Shown: positions 45,870 through 54,299 of the stretch, piece by piece | How positions within the stretch are numbered: position 1 is the first letter of the stretch | Layout of the letters: each line of letters begins with the position of its first letter | Origin: Marinithermofilum abyssi | GTDB taxonomy: Bacteria > Bacillota > Bacilli > Thermoactinomycetales > DSM-45169 | Direction: 5' to 3' | Length of the DNA stretch: 64,000 bases | NCBI RefSeq assembly: GCF_014641195.1 | Contig: NZ_BMHQ01000013.1 | Span: 32,912 to 96,911, forward strand | Notes under the pieces: generated by a model | The model's database searches: none | Told to the model about the DNA's origin: nothing | What the model saw: the letters and a program-made list of their open reading frames with translations, nothing else | Translations under genes and position numbers: made by a program

Positions 45870-46655
45870 ATGTTTTACACGCGATTGATCCTGGGCTATT
45901 TTATGCAGTATTTGAAAACGCGCCTGGAATACCGGGGAGACTTTCTCGTACAGCTGGTGACGGATCTCTTGTTTCAAGGGGTTAACCTGGTGTTTATTTT
46001 GGTGGTCTTTTCCCATACGACGGATCTGCAGGGCTGGACAAGGGAAGAAGTGATTTTTATCTACGGATACTTCCTGGTCCCCTTCGCCGTGTTTGCGGCC
46101 TTCTTCAACCTGTGGGATTTCAACGAACGGTATATCATCCGGGGAGAAATGGACCGCGTATTGACCCGTCCTGCCCACAGCCTGTTGCAGGTGATTCTGG
46201 AGACGATGGCTCCCGAATCATTGATTGGTGCCGTGACCGGGTTGGCGGTGATGGGCTGGGCAGCTATGCGGATGGATGTGGATTGGTCCTGGTATGATCC
46301 GTTGCTTTTCCTGGTTTTTGTCATCGGAGGCGCAGCGGTTTATGGAGGAATCTATATCACATTGACCAGTATCAGTCTCTTTTCGGATTCGAAAACGGAT
46401 ATCCAGCCGATCATGTATAACGTGGGAAACTATGGAAGGTACCCCATCAACATCTATAGCAAAGTCATCCAGTTTGTGCTGACTTGGGTGCTGCCCTTTG
46501 CTTTTGTGGGCTTCTATCCCGCCAGCTTCCTTCTGGATGATGATCGCTGGTCCATCCTGGCGATGGTTACTCCCCTGGTGGGCGTCGTATACATGGGGAT
46601 TGGAATCACCGTTTGGAACTGGGGAATTCGAAACTATCGCGGGGCCGGCAACTGA
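45870..46655 (+). CDS. ABC-2 type permease, subunit 2
   Basis: 261 residues from ATG 45870, behind GGGGGGTG. Six membrane helices; FNLWDFNERYIIRGEMDRVL and the paired FDSKTDIQPIMYNVGNYGRYP-like region (the sequence reads SDSKTDIQPI) match the COG3694-type partner permease. It closes the three-gene operon; no terminator is obvious after it. Confidence 0.88.
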   Translation: MFYTRLILGYFMQYLKTRLEYRGDFLVQLVTDLLFQGVNLVFILVVFSHTTDLQGWTREEVIFIYGYFLVPFAVFAAFFNLWDFNERYIIRGEMDRVLTRPAHSLLQVILETMAPESLIGAVTGLAVMGWAAMRMDVDWSWYDPLLFLVFVIGGAAVYGGIYITLTSISLFSDSKTDIQPIMYNVGNYGRYPINIYSKVIQFVLTWVLPFAFVGFYPASFLLDDDRWSILAMVTPLVGVVYMGIGITVWNWGIRNYRGAGN

Positions 46656-46999
46656 GCCCGTCTTCGGAAAGAAAAAAAGCCGTCTCTTACGTCTGAACCT
46701 GCTGACAAAGTCCATCTTCGGGCACATCTCTTAGGGAGCGACCTTTGAACGACATACCCGGCGACAAGAGAGGAAACGAGACCAAAAAGCGGCACATAGC
46801 ACGACCTGATAGATTGCGACCAAGGCTTAACTTCTTTATGAGTGCATCCCGCATGTGCCGCGTCTCGTTGAATCGCTTGGAGCGGACAGTATGGACTTCC
46901 ATCGGAGAGAGTCGAAGCTATCATATGTTATCCAGTTTCGTCGTCTCATGAAGATGGCTTTTTTTTATGAAAAAATTCCTTCCCATCAAGAGAAGGAAG
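46656..46999. repeat. Gene-free region with a dispersed repeat copy
   Basis: No gene can be supported. CTGCTGACAAAGT at 46700 repeats the 13-mer at 31288; AAAGTCCATCTTCGG at 46708 and CTTTGAACGAC at 46742 resemble AAAGACCATCTTCCG and CTTTGAACGAG near 61693-61727. These look like relics of one mobile or repeated element. The minus strand is open for about 70 codons here but resembles nothing I know. Confidence 0.35.
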
Positions 47000-47407
47000 T
47001 CAAGTATCCGGCTGAGAAGAAGGACCCTCCTCGTTTTCCGAGTCAGCGCTTTGAGAACTCTCCTGCTGAATGGGAATCGAGGAAGTGGGAGGCGGTTCAG
47101 ACGGAGGGGATGTTTCAGCGGATGAGGGACCGGCTCCCCATTCCCCCAGGTCGAAGCTGTTTTTTCCTTCTTGCTGTAACCGCTCTACCATGCGGGCCAC
47201 GCTTTGCTCATCCCCGTTGGCGGTCAGCCCGACGTTGAGCGTCCCGCTTAAGGTATCCACATGAAGTTCTTGTATTTTGTATTCAATCCGTTCGATATGA
47301 ACCGGTTCGATCGAGGCTACTTTCTTCCGCAAATCCTCATTCTCTTTTTTTAATTGGTCCAATTCCTGTTGCATTTGGTTGATCCGGTCCCATAAATAAG
47401 CGAACAA
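47000..47407 (-). CDS. gerPC: Spore germination protein GerPC
   Basis: 135 residues from TTG 47407, seven bases after GGAGGTGAG; GTG 47440 has no ribosome-binding site. An N-terminal coiled coil (LWDRINQMQQELDQLKKENE) precedes the family core VHIERIEYKIQELHVDTLSGTLNVGL. The C-terminal tail is rich in Ser, Pro and Glu. GerP proteins help germinants pass the spore coat. The gene points away from the gerPA/gerPB-like genes 0.6 kb downstream on the other strand, unlike the usual gerPABCDEF order. Confidence 0.85.
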   Translation of the reverse strand: MFAYLWDRINQMQQELDQLKKENEDLRKKVASIEPVHIERIEYKIQELHVDTLSGTLNVGLTANGDEQSVARMVERLQQEGKNSFDLGEWGAGPSSAETSPPSEPPPTSSIPIQQESSQSADSENEEGPSSQPDT

Positions 47408-47557
47408 CGGGCTCACCTCCGGCGTTTTCCGGGGTATCACTTTAGTATATGGGTCGAGCTGCCGGGTTCATGCCTTTTCCTTTGCAGTGACCATGTGCGC
47501 CCATGATGAATACACTGGGGGAAAATTGAAAATGGGCTCCGAAAGGGGCGATGATGG

Positions 47558-47974
47558 ATGAATCAGGATAAAAATTTTGAGAAATGGAGCAAATTGGCTC
47601 GAAAGTTTTTGGGCGACGACTTTTGGGGAGATATGATGGAAGCCGTCCCAACTGCCGGACCGAAAGCGGATGTATATCATGGACAGCAGGAAGTGGTCGT
47701 GCTGATTGACTTGCCGGGAATTGAGAACGTAAAAGACGTGGATGTGCGGATCGATGGGGATACTTTATGGGTGAAGGGGGAAAGACCGAACCGTTATGCT
47801 CACTACAATGCCAAGGTGACAGAACGAAATACCGGGGCTTTCGAACGAAAGATTCATCTAGGTGCTTTGGTATCGAAAAAGCAAAGTAGCGCTAGTTATC
47901 GAAAAGGCGTCTTGGAAATTCGGCTACGTATCATCAAACCCAACGACGATCACATTCAAGTAAGTGATATCTGA
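47558..47974 (+). CDS. Small heat-shock (Hsp20 / alpha-crystallin) protein
   Basis: 138 residues. An N-terminal helix (NFEKWSKLARKFLGDDFW) precedes an alpha-crystallin domain: PKADVYHGQQEVVVLIDLPG, VRIDGDTLWVKGERP, GAFERKIHLG and YRKGVLEIRL. The C-terminal IXI motif is weak. Some Bacillales Hsp20 proteins (CotM, CotP) are spore-coat components; the location between gerP genes hints at such a role, by inference only. Confidence 0.82.
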   Translation: MNQDKNFEKWSKLARKFLGDDFWGDMMEAVPTAGPKADVYHGQQEVVVLIDLPGIENVKDVDVRIDGDTLWVKGERPNRYAHYNAKVTERNTGAFERKIHLGALVSKKQSSASYRKGVLEIRLRIIKPNDDHIQVSDI

Positions 47975-48035
47975 TGGGCACGCTGTCTAGAACAAACACA
48001 TAGGATGTGGTAGACCTTCGCAGGGAGGAAGAGTG

Positions 48036-48239
48036 ATGGCAACCGTCAACAACATCTTCAACTTAAAAATACACAGCATTTCCAGCGCAGGGTCTGTCAA
48101 CTTCGGAAATACCATCAACATCGGTGCCGAGAGCAATGCGAAATCCTTGGGTGGATCCTCTCCCATTGGGGATTTTGCCCGCAATATTGATTTCGAACGG
48201 AATCTCAATATTGACCCCGATATCATTGATCAAGTGTAG
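48036..48239 (+). CDS. GerPA/GerPF-family spore germination protein
   Basis: 67 residues from ATG 48036, behind AGGGAGGAAG; GTG 48033 is a less likely start. The family pattern is clear: FNLKIHSISSAGSVNFGNTINI, then a Gly/Ser-rich middle, and NIDPDIIDQV at the end, as in GerPA and GerPF. The paralogues are too alike to separate by eye. It precedes a gerPB-like gene with a 12-base gap. Confidence 0.82.
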   Translation: MATVNNIFNLKIHSISSAGSVNFGNTINIGAESNAKSLGGSSPIGDFARNIDFERNLNIDPDIIDQV

Positions 48240-48251
48240 GAGGCGGGTTTG

Positions 48252-48623
48252 GTGGATGTGTGCATTAAAACTCATTCATTGCGCGTAAACACGGTGACGA
48301 ATTCGGGGTCAGTCAATATCGGAAGCACCCTCAATATTCGCTTGATTTCCCAATACTCGCAACAAGAACCGCGACAAGAGCCGCAAAAACCCCCTCAGGA
48401 TAAATTGCAGCCACCTCCTGGAAGCCCGCCGTCACAGCCTGTTCCCGCGCCCCAGGAGTCGAGCACGCCCTCCACATCGTTAGAAAAAACGGACCCCGTT
48501 TCTTCCGTTGCTTTCGGGTCTCCTTTGTCGGAGAGGGTGACTTCCGGACGCCTGTTGATTCCTCGCCCTGTTCATCTGCCGCCTCCGCCTCTGCCTCTTC
48601 GTATCCCGCTGACAACGTGCTAA
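48252..48623 (+). CDS. GerPB-like spore germination protein with proline-rich tail
   Basis: 123 residues from GTG 48252, eight bases after AGGAGG (TTG 48249 is possible). The first 35 residues, KTHSLRVNTVTNSGSVNIGS plus TLNIRLISQYS, match the GerPB-type head. The remaining 85 are Pro/Gln/Ser-rich low complexity (PPPGSPPSQPVPAPQES), longer than usual for GerPB. Proline-rich tails fit a coat location. The last part (PRPVHLPPPPLPLRIPL) could be a frameshifted end, but no clear continuation was found. Confidence 0.68.
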   Translation: MDVCIKTHSLRVNTVTNSGSVNIGSTLNIRLISQYSQQEPRQEPQKPPQDKLQPPPGSPPSQPVPAPQESSTPSTSLEKTDPVSSVAFGSPLSERVTSGRLLIPRPVHLPPPPLPLRIPLTTC

Positions 48624-48776
48624 AGATTCCAAAGTCCGCCTCCCCGTATTCACAGCAGATTTTCTTGCCTAATTCCTACATATACATGATCCATCGCTGC
48701 CGCAAGCTGCGGTCAGTGCCGCTATCCAAATCAGTTATAATAAAAGCAGCAATCATGAGTCGGGGCGGGGATATTA

Positions 48777-49469
48777 GTGACAATCAACGTACTGATCGTG
48801 GAAGATGAGGTTAACCTCGCACGTTTTTTGCAATTGGAGTTTGAACATGAGGAATATCGGGTAACGGTAGCCCATGAGGGACGCAAGGGACTGGATCTGG
48901 CTCTGCAAGGGGCGTGGGATGTCATTATTTTGGACATCATGCTGCCGGATATCAGCGGGCTGGAAGTTTGCCGCCGCATTCGAGCAGAAAGCCAGGTGCC
49001 GATTATTATGCTGACAGCCCGGGATACGGTTCCGGATCGAGTGGGCGGTTTGGATGCGGGAGCGGATGATTATCTGGTCAAACCTTTTGCGATTGAAGAA
49101 TTATTTGCCCGGATTCGCGCCCTGATGCGGCGTCGACGGGAAGAGTCTTCTCCAGAGGATATCGTTACCGTCCGGTCTTGTACATTGTACGCTGAACAAC
49201 GCCGATTGGTCTGCAATGATCAGGAGGTCAAACTGACGGCAAGGGAGTTTGACCTCCTCAGCTACTTAATGCATAACCGGGATCGGGTCCTGAATCGTCA
49301 AACCATCTTGGAAAAGGTTTGGGGATTTGACTATACCGGCGATACCAATGTGGTAGACGTGTATATCCGTTATTTGCGCCACAAACTGTCAGAGGCGGGC
49401 GTACAAGACTTGATTGAAACAGTCAGGGGCGTCGGATATGTGATCCGGCAGAATACGCATGCCGATTAA
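48777..49469 (+). CDS. OmpR-family response regulator
   Basis: 230 residues from GTG 48777. The receiver domain holds Asp9/Asp10, phospho-acceptor Asp53 (VIILDIMLPD), Thr in MLTARD and Lys in YLVKPFAIEEL. The C-terminal winged helix includes LTAREFDLLSYLMHN and VDVYIRYLRHKL. A TATAAT lies at 48736. It overlaps the histidine-kinase gene by 11 bases. The pair resembles YkoG/YkoH-type systems, but the signal is unknown. Confidence 0.93.
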   Translation: MTINVLIVEDEVNLARFLQLEFEHEEYRVTVAHEGRKGLDLALQGAWDVIILDIMLPDISGLEVCRRIRAESQVPIIMLTARDTVPDRVGGLDAGADDYLVKPFAIEELFARIRALMRRRREESSPEDIVTVRSCTLYAEQRRLVCNDQEVKLTAREFDLLSYLMHNRDRVLNRQTILEKVWGFDYTGDTNVVDVYIRYLRHKLSEAGVQDLIETVRGVGYVIRQNTHAD

Positions 49470-50814
49470 ATGGCGGTTGGTTCTCTTGTCTGTGAGCATG
49501 TTGTTGGCGATCTTGGCCTTGTTTCATGTATTTGTTTATAAACTATCTGAAGGGATGATCCTGAAAACGGAACAAGGTGTACTTCGGAACAAACTGGATA
49601 TACTGGCACAGATTGCGGGAGCTGATTCAAAAGAAACCCAGTCGGCCCGCACCTGGCTGCCGGCTTTTGCAGAAGCAGGACAAGCTATCCGATTGGTAAA
49701 AAACGGCCGGGTGGAGGCACAGATTAATAAAGGAATCCATTCGTCTCTTTTTTTGCCTACGAGGCAACCTTCGGCAACGGTGAGCCGGGTGGTGAAGCAC
49801 CAGGGAAAGCGTTTTTCGGTACTGGCTGTGCCTATCCATACCGACAAGGGCACGCGGATAGAACTATATACAGATTTTACCTCGGTTCAGCGGTATTTGG
49901 ACACCTTGCTCACGGCGTTGATGATCGGTTCCTCCATCCTGCTGCTGGTGGTTTCGGCTGGCGGATACCTCATGTCTGCGATCGCTCTCAACCCTGTCAG
50001 GCGAATCTCTCAGACAGTAAAAAAGCTGGATCCTTCCCACCTGGACAGTCGGTTGATCGTACCTGATACCCGGGATGAGATTGCCGAGATGTCCCGCACC
50101 TTTAATCAGCTGTTGGATCGTATTTATGAATCCGTGGAGCGACAGCGGCAATTTGTGGCGGATGCCTCCCATGAACTTCGAACGCCCGTGTCGGTTATTC
50201 GCGGATATACTAATCTGCTTCGGCGATGGGGGAAGGAAGATCCCCAGGTGATAAAGGAAGCGCTTGAGGCGATCGATCAAGAAGCAGCCCGAATGGAGCG
50301 AATGACGGCACACCTTTTGATGTTGGCCCGGTTTGAGGACCTGGGTACCATCAGAGGAAGTGAGTGGGTGGAACTAAATGAAGTTTGCGGCCAGCGGGTC
50401 CGGCATTGGCGCAATCTGCTATCGGACCGTCGCTTGATCTTTACGCCTTTCTCCCAGCCGCTACAGATCCCTGTGGCTCGCTCCGATTTGGAGAAGTTGT
50501 TGGACATTTTGCTGGACAACGCGGGAAAATACTCCCGGCGGAACAGTACCATCACCGTTACCGTTACTTCCGTGATGGGAGAAGCCAAGCTGGTGGTAGA
50601 AGATACGGGTGAAGGCATTCCCAGGGAAGCCATTCCTCACGTGTTTGAGCGCTTTTATCGTGCAAGCCAGGCACGGGTCAAAGAGAAGTCGGGTTCGGGT
50701 TTGGGGCTGGCGATCGCCCGTCAAATCGTGGAGGCGTACGGTGGCCGGATCACGTTGGACAGCCGTGAAGGGGAGTGGACACGGGTGGAAGTTATTCTGC
50801 CCATTTCTCATTAA
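49459..50814 (+). CDS. Sensor histidine kinase
   Basis: 451 residues from ATG 49459. Two membrane helices (about residues 8-28 and 148-172) flank an extracellular sensor of about 120 residues. HAMP follows (ALNPVRRISQTVKKLDP). The phospho-His is in FVADASHELRTPVSVIRGY. The HATPase domain shows LLDNAGKYS, VEDTGEGIP, VFERFYR and SGSGLGLAI. It partners the overlapping response regulator. Confidence 0.93.
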   Translation: MPIKWRLVLLSVSMLLAILALFHVFVYKLSEGMILKTEQGVLRNKLDILAQIAGADSKETQSARTWLPAFAEAGQAIRLVKNGRVEAQINKGIHSSLFLPTRQPSATVSRVVKHQGKRFSVLAVPIHTDKGTRIELYTDFTSVQRYLDTLLTALMIGSSILLLVVSAGGYLMSAIALNPVRRISQTVKKLDPSHLDSRLIVPDTRDEIAEMSRTFNQLLDRIYESVERQRQFVADASHELRTPVSVIRGYTNLLRRWGKEDPQVIKEALEAIDQEAARMERMTAHLLMLARFEDLGTIRGSEWVELNEVCGQRVRHWRNLLSDRRLIFTPFSQPLQIPVARSDLEKLLDILLDNAGKYSRRNSTITVTVTSVMGEAKLVVEDTGEGIPREAIPHVFERFYRASQARVKEKSGSGLGLAIARQIVEAYGGRITLDSREGEWTRVEVILPISH

Positions 50815-50886
50815 ATTCTAATCTGGTTTTTAAGTTGTTCTCACTTCGGATTAGTACAATGAGGCTAACCAAAGGAGGCAACGTAT

Positions 50887-50997
50887 ATGAAATTTGCAGT
50901 AGAGTTATTCGCTTTTTTGTTGGTGGTCCCGGTTTGGGGAGTAAAAGCGTTCTATTCGCTGCAAAGCCTCTATAATCTCTTCCGAGACACTTTGTAA
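50887..50997 (+). CDS. Micro-membrane protein (36 aa)
   Basis: ATG 50887 follows AAAGGAGG at ideal spacing and opens 36 codons ending TAA 50997. The protein MKFAVELFAFLLVVPVWGVK continues to a polar C terminus (LYNLFRDTL). One membrane helix is expected at about residues 4-20. It follows the histidine kinase by 72 bases and has its own spacing and terminator downstream (51081), so it may be a small regulator or stress peptide of the two-component system. The family is not recognised. Confidence 0.6.
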   Translation: MKFAVELFAFLLVVPVWGVKAFYSLQSLYNLFRDTL

Positions 50998-51080
50998 GGC
51001 GAAGTTGTCACCCCCATGACGAATGCTGTTTGATCATCATGCGCGACGAGATGAGAAAGGGATATAACCGCCACCGGCGG

Positions 51081-51107
51081 GCCGGGGAGGATCCTCCGGC
51101 TTTTTTT
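51081..51107 (+). terminator. Terminator before bcp
   Basis: GCCGG-GGAGG-AT-CCTCC-GGC stem with a bulge, followed by seven T. Confidence 0.85.
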
Positions 51108-51169
51108 GTTTTGGAATGGGTTCATGATAAAATAAGGGAAAAGCGAAACAGCTCTTGGAGGTGGAAGTC

Positions 51170-51637
51170 TTGTTGAAAGAGGGAGATTTGGCACCGGACT
51201 TTACCCTTCCCGCCAGCAATGGAGAAGAGGTTTCCCTGTCCGATTTCCGCGGGAAAAATGTGGTTTTGTATTTTTATCCCAAGGACAATACCCCCGGATG
51301 CACGGCAGAATCCTGTGATTTTCGAGACCGGGAAGAGGAGTTCAAAAACCTGGACACCGTTATTATCGGAGTCAGCCTGGACGATCTGAAATCCCATGAA
51401 AAATTTATTCAGAAATATAACTTGCCGTTTCTGCTGTTGAGCGACACAGAAGCAGAAGTATCAAAGAAGTACGGTGTCTACAAGGAAAAGAACATGTTCG
51501 GCAAAAAGAAATGGGGGATCGAGCGGTCAACGTTCCTCATCGACAAAGAAGGCAAATTGGCCAAGATTTATCGCAAAGTAAAAGTGGACGGGCATGTAGA
51601 TGACGCCCTGCAGTATGTGAAGGAGCACCTGGCCTGA
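51170..51637 (+). CDS. bcp: Thiol peroxidase / bacterioferritin comigratory protein (peroxiredoxin)
   Basis: 155 residues from TTG 51170 (or TTG 51173), behind GGAGGTGG. It reduces peroxides with thioredoxin. The peroxidatic Cys44 and resolving Cys49 lie in [26 protein letters not shown] and [11 protein letters not shown] are family motifs. In B. subtilis the orthologue ygaF lies directly before perR; here a methyltransferase, a small membrane gene and nth intervene. Confidence 0.94.
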   Translation: MLKEGDLAPDFTLPASNGEEVSLSDFRGKNVVLYFYPKDNTPGCTAESCDFRDREEEFKNLDTVIIGVSLDDLKSHEKFIQKYNLPFLLLSDTEAEVSKKYGVYKEKNMFGKKKWGIERSTFLIDKEGKLAKIYRKVKVDGHVDDALQYVKEHLA

Positions 51638-51716
51638 AAAGACGGGATCTGTGACATCGGAGTGGAAGTACGGGCAGAAGCGCTTGTTGCGGAAGGGAAG
51701 GTTGGTTATTAAGCTG

Positions 51717-51744
51717 GAGGCGGTTATTGGACCGCCTTCTTTTT
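51717..51744 (+). terminator. Terminator of bcp
   Basis: AGGCGGT / ACCGCCTT stem with TATTGG loop, followed by CTTTTT. Confidence 0.85.
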
Positions 51745-51758
51745 ATGGAGGGGATAAG

Positions 51759-52538
51759 ATGTCGGTAAACAGCATGTATCAGTGGCCGGATTATTATGAT
51801 TGGACCTCTGATGGAGTAGAAGGAGATGTGGAATATTATACGGAACTGGCCGTCAAGAGCGGAGGCCCGGTACTGGAGCTGGGCTGCGGGACCGGACGAT
51901 GCAGTCTGGCCATTGCCCGGCAAGGGATTTCTGTGGTCGGGATGGACAATGAACCCGCCATGTTGGCCCGGGCGCAAGCCAAGTCTGAAGCCCTTGGACT
52001 GAGAGATCTATGTCATTGGGTGGAAGGTGATATGAGCCGCTTGGATCTGGGGGAGCGGTTCCCGTTGATTATCATCCCGTACCGCTCTTTTTTGCACCTC
52101 TTAACCGTGAAAGAGCAGGTGTCTCTTTTAAATGCCGTACGGCGGCATTTGCCGGATGACGGGATGTTTGCATTCAATGTGTTTGTTCCCCATATCAGCG
52201 AAATGCACGACATCGATGATCGGGTGGTACATAGAGGAACGTTCCCGATCCCGGGAGATCAGGGATGTATTGAGGTGTTTGATCACACCCGCTTTCGCCA
52301 TTTTTTGCAACAGGCGGATATTACGCGTTATTACGAGCGGTTTGACGGCAAAGGGGCTTCGGTGGAACGTCTCCGGACAGCCTTCCGTATTCGGTATGTA
52401 TTTCCAGTGGAACTGAACCATTTATTGAGGCTGACGGGTTTTGAAATCGTCAACCGTTATGGAAACTTCGGTAAGGAACCCTTCCACGAGCACAGTACCG
52501 AACTGATCATCGAGGCGAAAAAAGCAGCCGGCCATTGA
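51759..52538 (+). CDS. Class I SAM-dependent methyltransferase
   Basis: 259 residues from ATG 51759, behind GGAGGGG. The SAM-binding motif I is VLELGCGTGRCSLAIA; motif II/III resemble GMDNEPAMLARAQAKSE and WVEGDMSRLDL. The substrate is unknown. The N terminus (MYQWPDYYDW) is common in the YgfI/UbiE-like group of unknown targets. It starts 14 bases after the bcp terminator. Confidence 0.85.
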   Translation: MSVNSMYQWPDYYDWTSDGVEGDVEYYTELAVKSGGPVLELGCGTGRCSLAIARQGISVVGMDNEPAMLARAQAKSEALGLRDLCHWVEGDMSRLDLGERFPLIIIPYRSFLHLLTVKEQVSLLNAVRRHLPDDGMFAFNVFVPHISEMHDIDDRVVHRGTFPIPGDQGCIEVFDHTRFRHFLQQADITRYYERFDGKGASVERLRTAFRIRYVFPVELNHLLRLTGFEIVNRYGNFGKEPFHEHSTELIIEAKKAAGH

Positions 52539-52605
52539 GAAAAAGGTGTTCACCTATGTGTCCCTCATTAGAATCGGGGCATTCTATGGGAAAGAGGTGA
52601 AAACG

Positions 52606-52776
52606 ATGCCGTATTTCTGGATGGCTCTCCTGGTTTCCTTGCTGGTGGGAATGAGTGTCCGATTACAAACAGCTGTAGGGAAAGGTGTAAGAACGGAGGA
52701 GGACAGAACGCTGCGGTTCCGCAGTCGGCATAAAAGAGAGACGATGAGAAGAAATCGGGGGCGTATGGGCAGGTGA
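52606..52776 (+). CDS. Small membrane protein (56 aa)
   Basis: ATG 52606 follows AAAGAGGTGA. A hydrophobic helix (YFWMALLVSLLVGMSVRL) is followed by a very basic tail ending RRNRGRMGR. The longer frame from 52546 has no ribosome-binding site. The basic tail should stay in the cytoplasm. It precedes nth by 69 bases. The family is not recognised. Confidence 0.55.
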   Translation: MPYFWMALLVSLLVGMSVRLQTAVGKGVRTEEDRTLRFRSRHKRETMRRNRGRMGR

Positions 52777-52845
52777 ACCGCTTTTTCGTTACAATAAGGA
52801 AAGGCCGATGACGGTACGGACAGAAGCCAAAGGAGGGACCTTTCC

Positions 52846-53505
52846 TTGAAAGCGAAACCGAAGCGGATACCCACACGTAAAATCTTATCCATTCTTGGAG
52901 AAATGTATCCGGATGCCCATTGCGAACTGAACTTTCACAATCCCTTTGAGTTGTTGATTGCGACGATTTTATCGGCTCAATCAACCGATCGTCAAGTCAA
53001 CAAAGTAACCGAAGAACTCTTTAAAAAATACCCCACTCCGGAGGCATTCCTTACACTGACTGAAGAAGAATTGGCGGAGGAAATTCGCGGATTGGGGCTG
53101 TTCCGAAATAAAAGCAAAAATATCCTGCAAACGTGCCGTATCTTGGTGGAACAATACGAAGGGAAAGTGCCTCGAGACCGCGCAGCATTGGAAGCATTGC
53201 CCGGTGTGGGGCGAAAGACTGCCAACGTGGTATTGAGCAATGCTTTCGATGTACCGGCGCTGGCGGTAGATACCCATGTCCAGCGAGTGGCCAATCGGTT
53301 GGCTCTGGCGGATAGTAAAACCCCGTTGGAGACAGAAAAACAGCTTACCCGTAGAGTGCCGAAAGCAGAATGGACGATCACTCATCATCGATTGATTTGG
53401 CATGGTCGCCGCTTGTGTACAGCACGAAATCCGAAATGCGCTCAATGCGATCTGCTGCCTTATTGCTGGTACGGCAAGAACCGCGAGGAGCCATTGACAA
53501 AATGA
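52846..53505 (+). CDS. nth: Endonuclease III
   Basis: 219 residues from TTG 52846, behind AAAGGAGGG. It is a DNA glycosylase/AP lyase for oxidised pyrimidines. HhH motif LPGVGRKTANVVL with catalytic Lys124, catalytic Asp142 in AVDTHVQRV, and [4Fe-4S] cysteines 191, 198, 201 and 207. Length and motifs are standard. With mutY it gives this window two base-excision glycosylases. Confidence 0.96.
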   Translation: MKAKPKRIPTRKILSILGEMYPDAHCELNFHNPFELLIATILSAQSTDRQVNKVTEELFKKYPTPEAFLTLTEEELAEEIRGLGLFRNKSKNILQTCRILVEQYEGKVPRDRAALEALPGVGRKTANVVLSNAFDVPALAVDTHVQRVANRLALADSKTPLETEKQLTRRVPKAEWTITHHRLIWHGRRLCTARNPKCAQCDLLPYCWYGKNREEPLTK

Positions 53506-53540
53506 GGCTCAACCAAGTAGACTATTTATATATATTATTA
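53494..53540 (+). promoter_or_regulatory. perR promoter with a candidate Per box
   Basis: TTGACA (53494) and TAGACT (53518), 18 bases apart, inside and just after the nth stop. Downstream, TTATATATATTATTA (53526-53540) matches the Per-box consensus TTATAATnATTATAA at most positions. Binding there would block initiation, the expected autorepression of perR. Confidence 0.55.
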
Positions 53541-53586
53541 AGAGAGAATGATTCTGGTACGGCGGAATACAGCGAGGTGGATGGCA

Positions 53587-54033
53587 ATGGCAAACAACCG
53601 CCTGAACAAAGCAGTCGAACAGCTGAAGTCAACCGGTGTGCGCATGACCCCTCAACGTCACGCCATTTTGGAGTATCTGTTGACCTCCATGGGCCATCCT
53701 ACCGCCGACGAGATTTATAAGGCATTGGAAGACAAATTTCCGAATATGAGCGTGGCAACCGTATACAATAATCTTCGCGTGTTTAAGGAAGCGGGATTGG
53801 TTCGGGAATTGACCTATGGGGATTCTTCCAGCCGTTTCGACGCTAATATGAGTGATCATTATCATGTGATCTGTCGGGAATGCGGGAAGATCGTGGATTT
53901 TGATTATCCTTCTTTGGTCGATGTAGAGAAGGAAGCGGCCAAGAAGACCGGCTTCCGTGTAGACAATCACCGGATGGAGATCTATGGTGTCTGTAGCGGT
54001 TGTCAAAAAGAAGTGACGGTATCATCTGGTTAA
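53587..54033 (+). CDS. perR: Peroxide-responsive repressor PerR
   Basis: 148 residues from ATG 53587, seven bases after GAGGTGG; ATG 53581 touches that site. With this start the ligands fall on B. subtilis numbering: regulatory metal ligands His37, Asp85, His91, His93 and Asp104, and Zn ligands Cys96, Cys99 (CRECG) and Cys136, Cys139 (CSGCQ). Oxidation of His37/His91 in the Fe form releases DNA. The helix-turn-helix holds [13 protein letters not shown]. It probably regulates itself and nearby bcp. Confidence 0.96.
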   Translation: MANNRLNKAVEQLKSTGVRMTPQRHAILEYLLTSMGHPTADEIYKALEDKFPNMSVATVYNNLRVFKEAGLVRELTYGDSSSRFDANMSDHYHVICRECGKIVDFDYPSLVDVEKEAAKKTGFRVDNHRMEIYGVCSGCQKEVTVSSG

Positions 54034-54053
54034 CTAATATCACGCAAGCAAGT

Positions 54054-54084
54054 AAAAGCCCAGCGAAAGGTCGCTGGGCTTTTC
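54054..54084. terminator. Bidirectional terminator between perR and the coiled-coil operon
   Basis: AAAAGCCCAGCGA / TCGCTGGGCTTTT, 13-bp stem with AAGG loop; U-runs on both strands. It can end perR and the minus-strand operon. Confidence 0.85.
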
Positions 54085-54114
54085 TGGAGCCATCGCCGCA
54101 AAAGGTGCTTCGGC

Positions 54115-54282
54115 TTACGTAATGGCTGTTACAGTCACCAACAACAGATACAACAGCGTTACACCCGTCAGACCGGTCAACCATTTGATAATGGATCGTC
54201 CTCGAATGATCTCTCGAATCATGAGACCAGTGAAGACGATAATGGCTCCGATGGTAAAAAGGTATAACAGACTAAAAAATAT
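54115..54282 (-). CDS. Small two-helix membrane protein, end of the coiled-coil operon
   Basis: An open minus-strand frame gives about 55 residues: FFSLLYLFTIGAIIVFTGLM, then a basic stretch REIIRGRSIIKW, then LTGLTGVTLLYLLLVTVTAI. This is two membrane helices with a basic turn. A perfect AGGAGG lies at the preceding gene's stop; the only codon at correct spacing is ATA 54282, with no ATG, GTG or TTG available. Either a non-canonical start is used or the start was lost. It is the last gene of the operon before the terminator. Confidence 0.5.
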   Translation of the reverse strand: MFFSLLYLFTIGAIIVFTGLMIREIIRGRSIIKWLTGLTGVTLLYLLLVTVTAIT

Positions 54283-54299
54283 TGGAAACCCCTCCTACA

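Noticed and set aside
46687..46902. Minus-strand 71-codon frame in the gap after the ABC-2 operon, considered as a transposase relic
   Set aside because: No motif of any transposase family is readable; the repeat similarity alone is not enough.
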